Positions 61,404-64,000 of a DNA stretch of 64,000 nt are shown here, piece after piece. Made by a program: the position numbers and the translations under genes. The notes under the pieces were generated by a model. That model saw only the letters and a program-made list of their open reading frames with translations, was not told where the DNA came from and ran no database searches. This DNA comes from Rhodovastum sp963714255 (GTDB lineage: Bacteria; Pseudomonadota; Alphaproteobacteria; Acetobacterales; Acetobacteraceae), in the NCBI GenBank assembly GCA_963714255.1, contig CAVQNU010000033.1, positions 62,001 through 126,000 of the forward strand. Direction: 5' to 3'. The first letter of the stretch is position 1; every line of letters starts with the position of its first letter.

Positions 61404-62282
61404 CTTCCTCCGCCCCCGAGCCTCATTCAAGCTCCACAGGATGCCCGCCGCGCTGATGGCGGCACCCAGCAACACCATCGGGTCGAAGCGTTCGTGGTAC
61501 ATCACCACGCCGACGCAGGCGATGAGCGGCACGCGCAGGAAGTCGATCGGCACCACCGTGGTCGCGTCGCCGTAGCGAAAGGCGCTGGTCAGGCAGACAT
61601 GTGCCAGCAATCCGCTGGTGCATAGCAGGAACGCCGCCGGCAGTGTCGCCGGCGTCAGTGCGGCGAACATCCACACCGACCCACCCAGGGCGATATGGCA
61701 CGCGACGTAAAGCGGGAACTGCATCACGTTCATCCAGAACAGGATGGTCAGCACGCTGTTCGTGGCGGTGAGCACTTTCGTGGTGGTCAACTGCACGGCG
61801 AACAGCATCGCCGCCAGCAGCACGATCAGGCTTTCCGGCCGGAACGACGCCGCACCGGGCCGCAGGATCACCAGCACGCCGATGAAGCCCAGCACCACCG
61901 CGGCAACGCGCCCGGCGGTGATGCGTTCGCGCAGGAACAGCACCGCCAGCAGCATGGCCCAGGCGGGCGCGGTGAATTCCAGCGCGAACACGGTGGCCAG
62001 CGGCAGCACGGTCACGCCGTACGCCCAGCATGTCTGCCCGCCCCAGTGCGGCACATTGCGCAGCACGTGCAGCCAGGGCGGCCGCGGGGCGCGGATGGGC
62101 GCGCGGGCGAAACCCGTGGCGTAGACGCCAAGGATGGCGATGCCGGCCAGGTTGCGCAGCGCCAGCATTTCGAAAATGCCGAGCGTGCCGGCCAGTTCGC
62201 GCACCGACACGGCAAGGGCGGAGAACGACACCAGGGTGCCCGCCATCCAGGCGACCACCTTGCGCAGATCGTGCGCCGGCAC
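61401..62282 (-). CDS. EamA/DMT-family transporter
   Basis: Inner-membrane protein of 293 residues with about ten helices in two EamA repeats (VFALEFTAPAWAMLLAVLFL and LRVPLIACVGVVMYHERFDP are the matching repeat ends). Substrate unknown; members move amino acids, nucleosides or other metabolites. GTG 62282 lies eight bases after the aminotransferase stop, so the two are likely co-expressed. The stop codon lies within the flank of element D. Confidence 0.88.
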   Translation of the reverse strand: MPAHDLRKVVAWMAGTLVSFSALAVSVRELAGTLGIFEMLALRNLAGIAILGVYATGFARAPIRAPRPPWLHVLRNVPHWGGQTCWAYGVTVLPLATVFALEFTAPAWAMLLAVLFLRERITAGRVAAVVLGFIGVLVILRPGAASFRPESLIVLLAAMLFAVQLTTTKVLTATNSVLTILFWMNVMQFPLYVACHIALGGSVWMFAALTPATLPAAFLLCTSGLLAHVCLTSAFRYGDATTVVPIDFLRVPLIACVGVVMYHERFDPMVLLGAAISAAGILWSLNEARGRRK

Positions 62283-62290
62283 GGCTTCGG

Positions 62291-63583
62291 TCAGCCGCCC
62301 TGCAATTCGGCTTTCAGTTCTTCGATCGCGGCGTCCCAGGCGCCGATCGTGTGGCTGATGTCCTCGTTGGTGTGGGCGAGCGAGACGTAGTATTTGGAGT
62401 CCGCCTTGAGGATTCCCCGGGCGCGCAGCTTGGCGTTGAAGCGGCGCAGCAAAGAAGCATCGCCGCGCAGCACGCCGCGGTAGTCGCGGATGTCCTCATC
62501 GGTGAACACCACGTCGAACAGCGGCGGCTCGCCGATAACCTGCGCGGCAATGCCGGCGCGGTGCAGCAGGCCGCGCAGGGCCGACATCAGGGTGCGGCCG
62601 GTGGCGAACAGGCGCTCGTAGGTGCCGGGGCGGCGCAATATTTCCAGCGTCGCCAGCCCGGCAACGGAGGCGACGGGGTTGCCGGACAGCGTGCCGACCT
62701 GGAACAGGAAATCCTCGGCGGCGACGCGGCTGCGGTCGAAATGGGCCATGATGTCGGCGCGCCCCGCCACCGCCGCCAACGGCAATCCGCCGCCGATCAC
62801 TTTGCCGAGGGTGCAGATGTCGGGCACCACGCCGTAATATTCCTGTGCTCCGCCATAGGCGAAGCGGAAGCCGGTGACGACCTCGTCGAATATCAGCGGA
62901 ATGCCCTGCGCTTCGGTGATGTCGCGCAGCCCCTGCAGGAACCCGGGCGCCGGCGGGATGATGCGCTGGAACGGCTCGACGATGACGCCGGCGAGCTCGT
63001 CGCGGTATTCGTCCACCAGGCGGGCGACGGCGTCGAGGTCGTTGAACGGGGCGACCAGCACGTCTTCTTGCACGCTGCGCGGAATGCCGGCCGAATCCGG
63101 CACCGGGCGCGGGAAGTTGGACGGGCGTTGCGGCGCCATGCTCATCAGCGCGGCATCGCTCATGCCGTGGTAGCCGCCTTCGAATTTCAGGATTTTGTCG
63201 CGCCGCCGGAAGGCGCGGGCGAGGCGCATGGCGTACAGGTCGGCCTCGGTGCCGCTGGAGACGAAGCGCACCTGCTCGGCGCAGGGCACCGCGGCGACGA
63301 GGGCTTCGGCCAGCAGGATGCCCGGGCGGTTGTTGGCGAAAAACGTGGTGCCGCGCGGCACTTGCGCCTGCACTGCGGCGGTGACCTCGGGGGCGGCGTG
63401 GCCCACCAGCAGCGGGCCGGAGCCGAGCAGGAAATCGACGTATTCGGTGCCGTCCTCGGCGCGGACGCGGCCGCCGTAGCCTTCGCGGATCACCACCTCG
63501 GGCGGGAAATTGCCGAACCCGCCGCCGGGCAGCACGCGGGCGGCGGTGGCGGCGAGGTCGGCGTCGGTGGTGGTGGCGGGCAT
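62291..63583 (-). CDS. Class III aminotransferase (GSA aminomutase-like)
   Basis: PLP enzyme of 430 residues. VLPGGGFGNFPPEVVIREG, FVSSGTEADLYAMRLARAF, IFDEVVTGFRFAYGG and CTLGKVIGGGLPLAAV, with the PLP Lys, are the class III marks closest to glutamate-1-semialdehyde aminomutases. The variant substrate regions and transporter partner suggest an aminotransferase rather than a heme-pathway enzyme; not certain. Confidence 0.88.
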   Translation of the reverse strand: MPATTTDADLAATAARVLPGGGFGNFPPEVVIREGYGGRVRAEDGTEYVDFLLGSGPLLVGHAAPEVTAAVQAQVPRGTTFFANNRPGILLAEALVAAVPCAEQVRFVSSGTEADLYAMRLARAFRRRDKILKFEGGYHGMSDAALMSMAPQRPSNFPRPVPDSAGIPRSVQEDVLVAPFNDLDAVARLVDEYRDELAGVIVEPFQRIIPPAPGFLQGLRDITEAQGIPLIFDEVVTGFRFAYGGAQEYYGVVPDICTLGKVIGGGLPLAAVAGRADIMAHFDRSRVAAEDFLFQVGTLSGNPVASVAGLATLEILRRPGTYERLFATGRTLMSALRGLLHRAGIAAQVIGEPPLFDVVFTDEDIRDYRGVLRGDASLLRRFNAKLRARGILKADSKYYVSLAHTNEDISHTIGAWDAAIEELKAELQGG

Positions 63584-63719
63584 CGCAGTCTCCTTCCCGG
63601 TGCAGCGGCCAGTCTAGCGCGGGGGTGCGCGCGGCGCGTCAGCCGTTGTGATATCGGATCGTAACCCCGCGCGGCGCACCGTTCAGCCCGCGTTCAGGTG
63701 CGCCGGCCGAGAAGCGCGT

Positions 63720-64000
63720 ATGCGTTCGCGTTGCTTGCTCCTGACCCTGTTGGCGTGCGCGGTGGTTTGCACCGGCATCGCGCGCGCCGACGACGCCAGC
63801 GATTCCGGCCGCGCCCGCGCAGCCCTGGCGCGCGGCGACATCCGCCCGCTGGCCGGCATTCTCGCCGCCGTCGAGCAGCGCTATGAAGGGCGGGTGATCG
63901 ACACCGAGCTGGAATGCCGGCAGGGCCGATGGATCTACCAGTTCAAGCTGCTGCCGCCGACCGGGCGGCTTTTCAAGGTGCGGGTGGACGCCTCGACCGG
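63720..64000 (+). CDS. Exported PepSY-domain protein (partial, runs off the window)
   Basis: The first 93 codons are present. A signal peptide (RCLLLTLLACAVVCTGIARA) is followed by a PepSY-type segment: IRPLAGILAAVEQRYEGRVI, LECRQGRWIYQFKLLPPTG and FKVRVDAS. Small PepSY proteins of this type often stand before a two-component system, which cannot be seen here. Divergent from the aminotransferase. Confidence 0.82.
   Translation, partial: MRSRCLLLTLLACAVVCTGIARADDASDSGRARAALARGDIRPLAGILAAVEQRYEGRVIDTELECRQGRWIYQFKLLPPTGRLFKVRVDAST

Noticed and set aside
1..64000. tRNA or rRNA genes
   Set aside because: I found no T-loop or acceptor-stem pattern and no rRNA sequence by eye; a tRNA scan would be needed to exclude a missed one.

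Overview
The window is GC-rich DNA from an alphaproteobacterium, most likely Acetobacteraceae (Rhodospirillales). This rests on a complete cpa/tad pilus locus, COQ9 next to peptide deformylase and S21, a succinyl-CoA:acetate CoA-transferase of the AarC type, a SapC-family protein, an HpnL-like hopanoid-associated membrane protein, and many copies of a GC-rich palindromic unit. The family assignment is inference; no rRNA or tRNA gene was seen.

Layout. 0.3-13 kb: one tightly packed operon for a Flp (type IVc) pilus (flp, cpaA-F, tadB, tadC, two pseudopilins, tadG, a lytic transglycosylase), driven by a good promoter at 304-332. 13-23 kb: mixed metabolic and stress genes (2Fe-2S ferredoxin-ferritin fusion, transglutaminase-like protein, COQ9, def, rpsU, carbonic anhydrase, PaiB-like protein, outer-membrane protein, amidase, chemoreceptor). 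23-25.6 kb: an accessory patch with an Arg/Pro-rich protein, a small AT-richer gene and a REP-associated tyrosine transposase among REP palindromes. 25.6-35.5 kb: trmJ, DUF305, cysS, feoAB, an HpnL-like protein and a DevBCA-type exporter, each exporter gene set off by a long hairpin element. 35.5-46.3 kb: the conserved rpsB-tsf-pyrH-frr-uppS-cdsA-dxr-rseP run, facing dnaE. 46.5-64 kb: metallopeptidase, PLP decarboxylase, YihY, thiS-thiG, aroQ-accB-accC, aat, two duplicated exported proteins, msrQ, a damaged glycosyltransferase, sapC, an agmatinase-like gene, aarC, an EamA transporter, a class III aminotransferase and the start of a PepSY protein.

The most striking non-coding feature is a family of 13 dispersed palindromic elements. 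The unit is about 62 bp and usually occurs as a head-to-head pair. Four copies (31.8, 33.9, 35.3 and 61.2 kb) carry an additional 29-33 bp hairpin whose outer stem differs between copies while pairing is kept. Many copies touch stop codons, some supply start codons or protein ends, and in several the palindrome extends imperfectly into the flanking unique sequence.

Four genes (rseP twice, dnaE, accC and a glycosyltransferase) are interrupted by what look like single extra bases in short homopolymers, always in the +1 direction. Three of these genes are usually essential, so base-calling error is the likeliest explanation.
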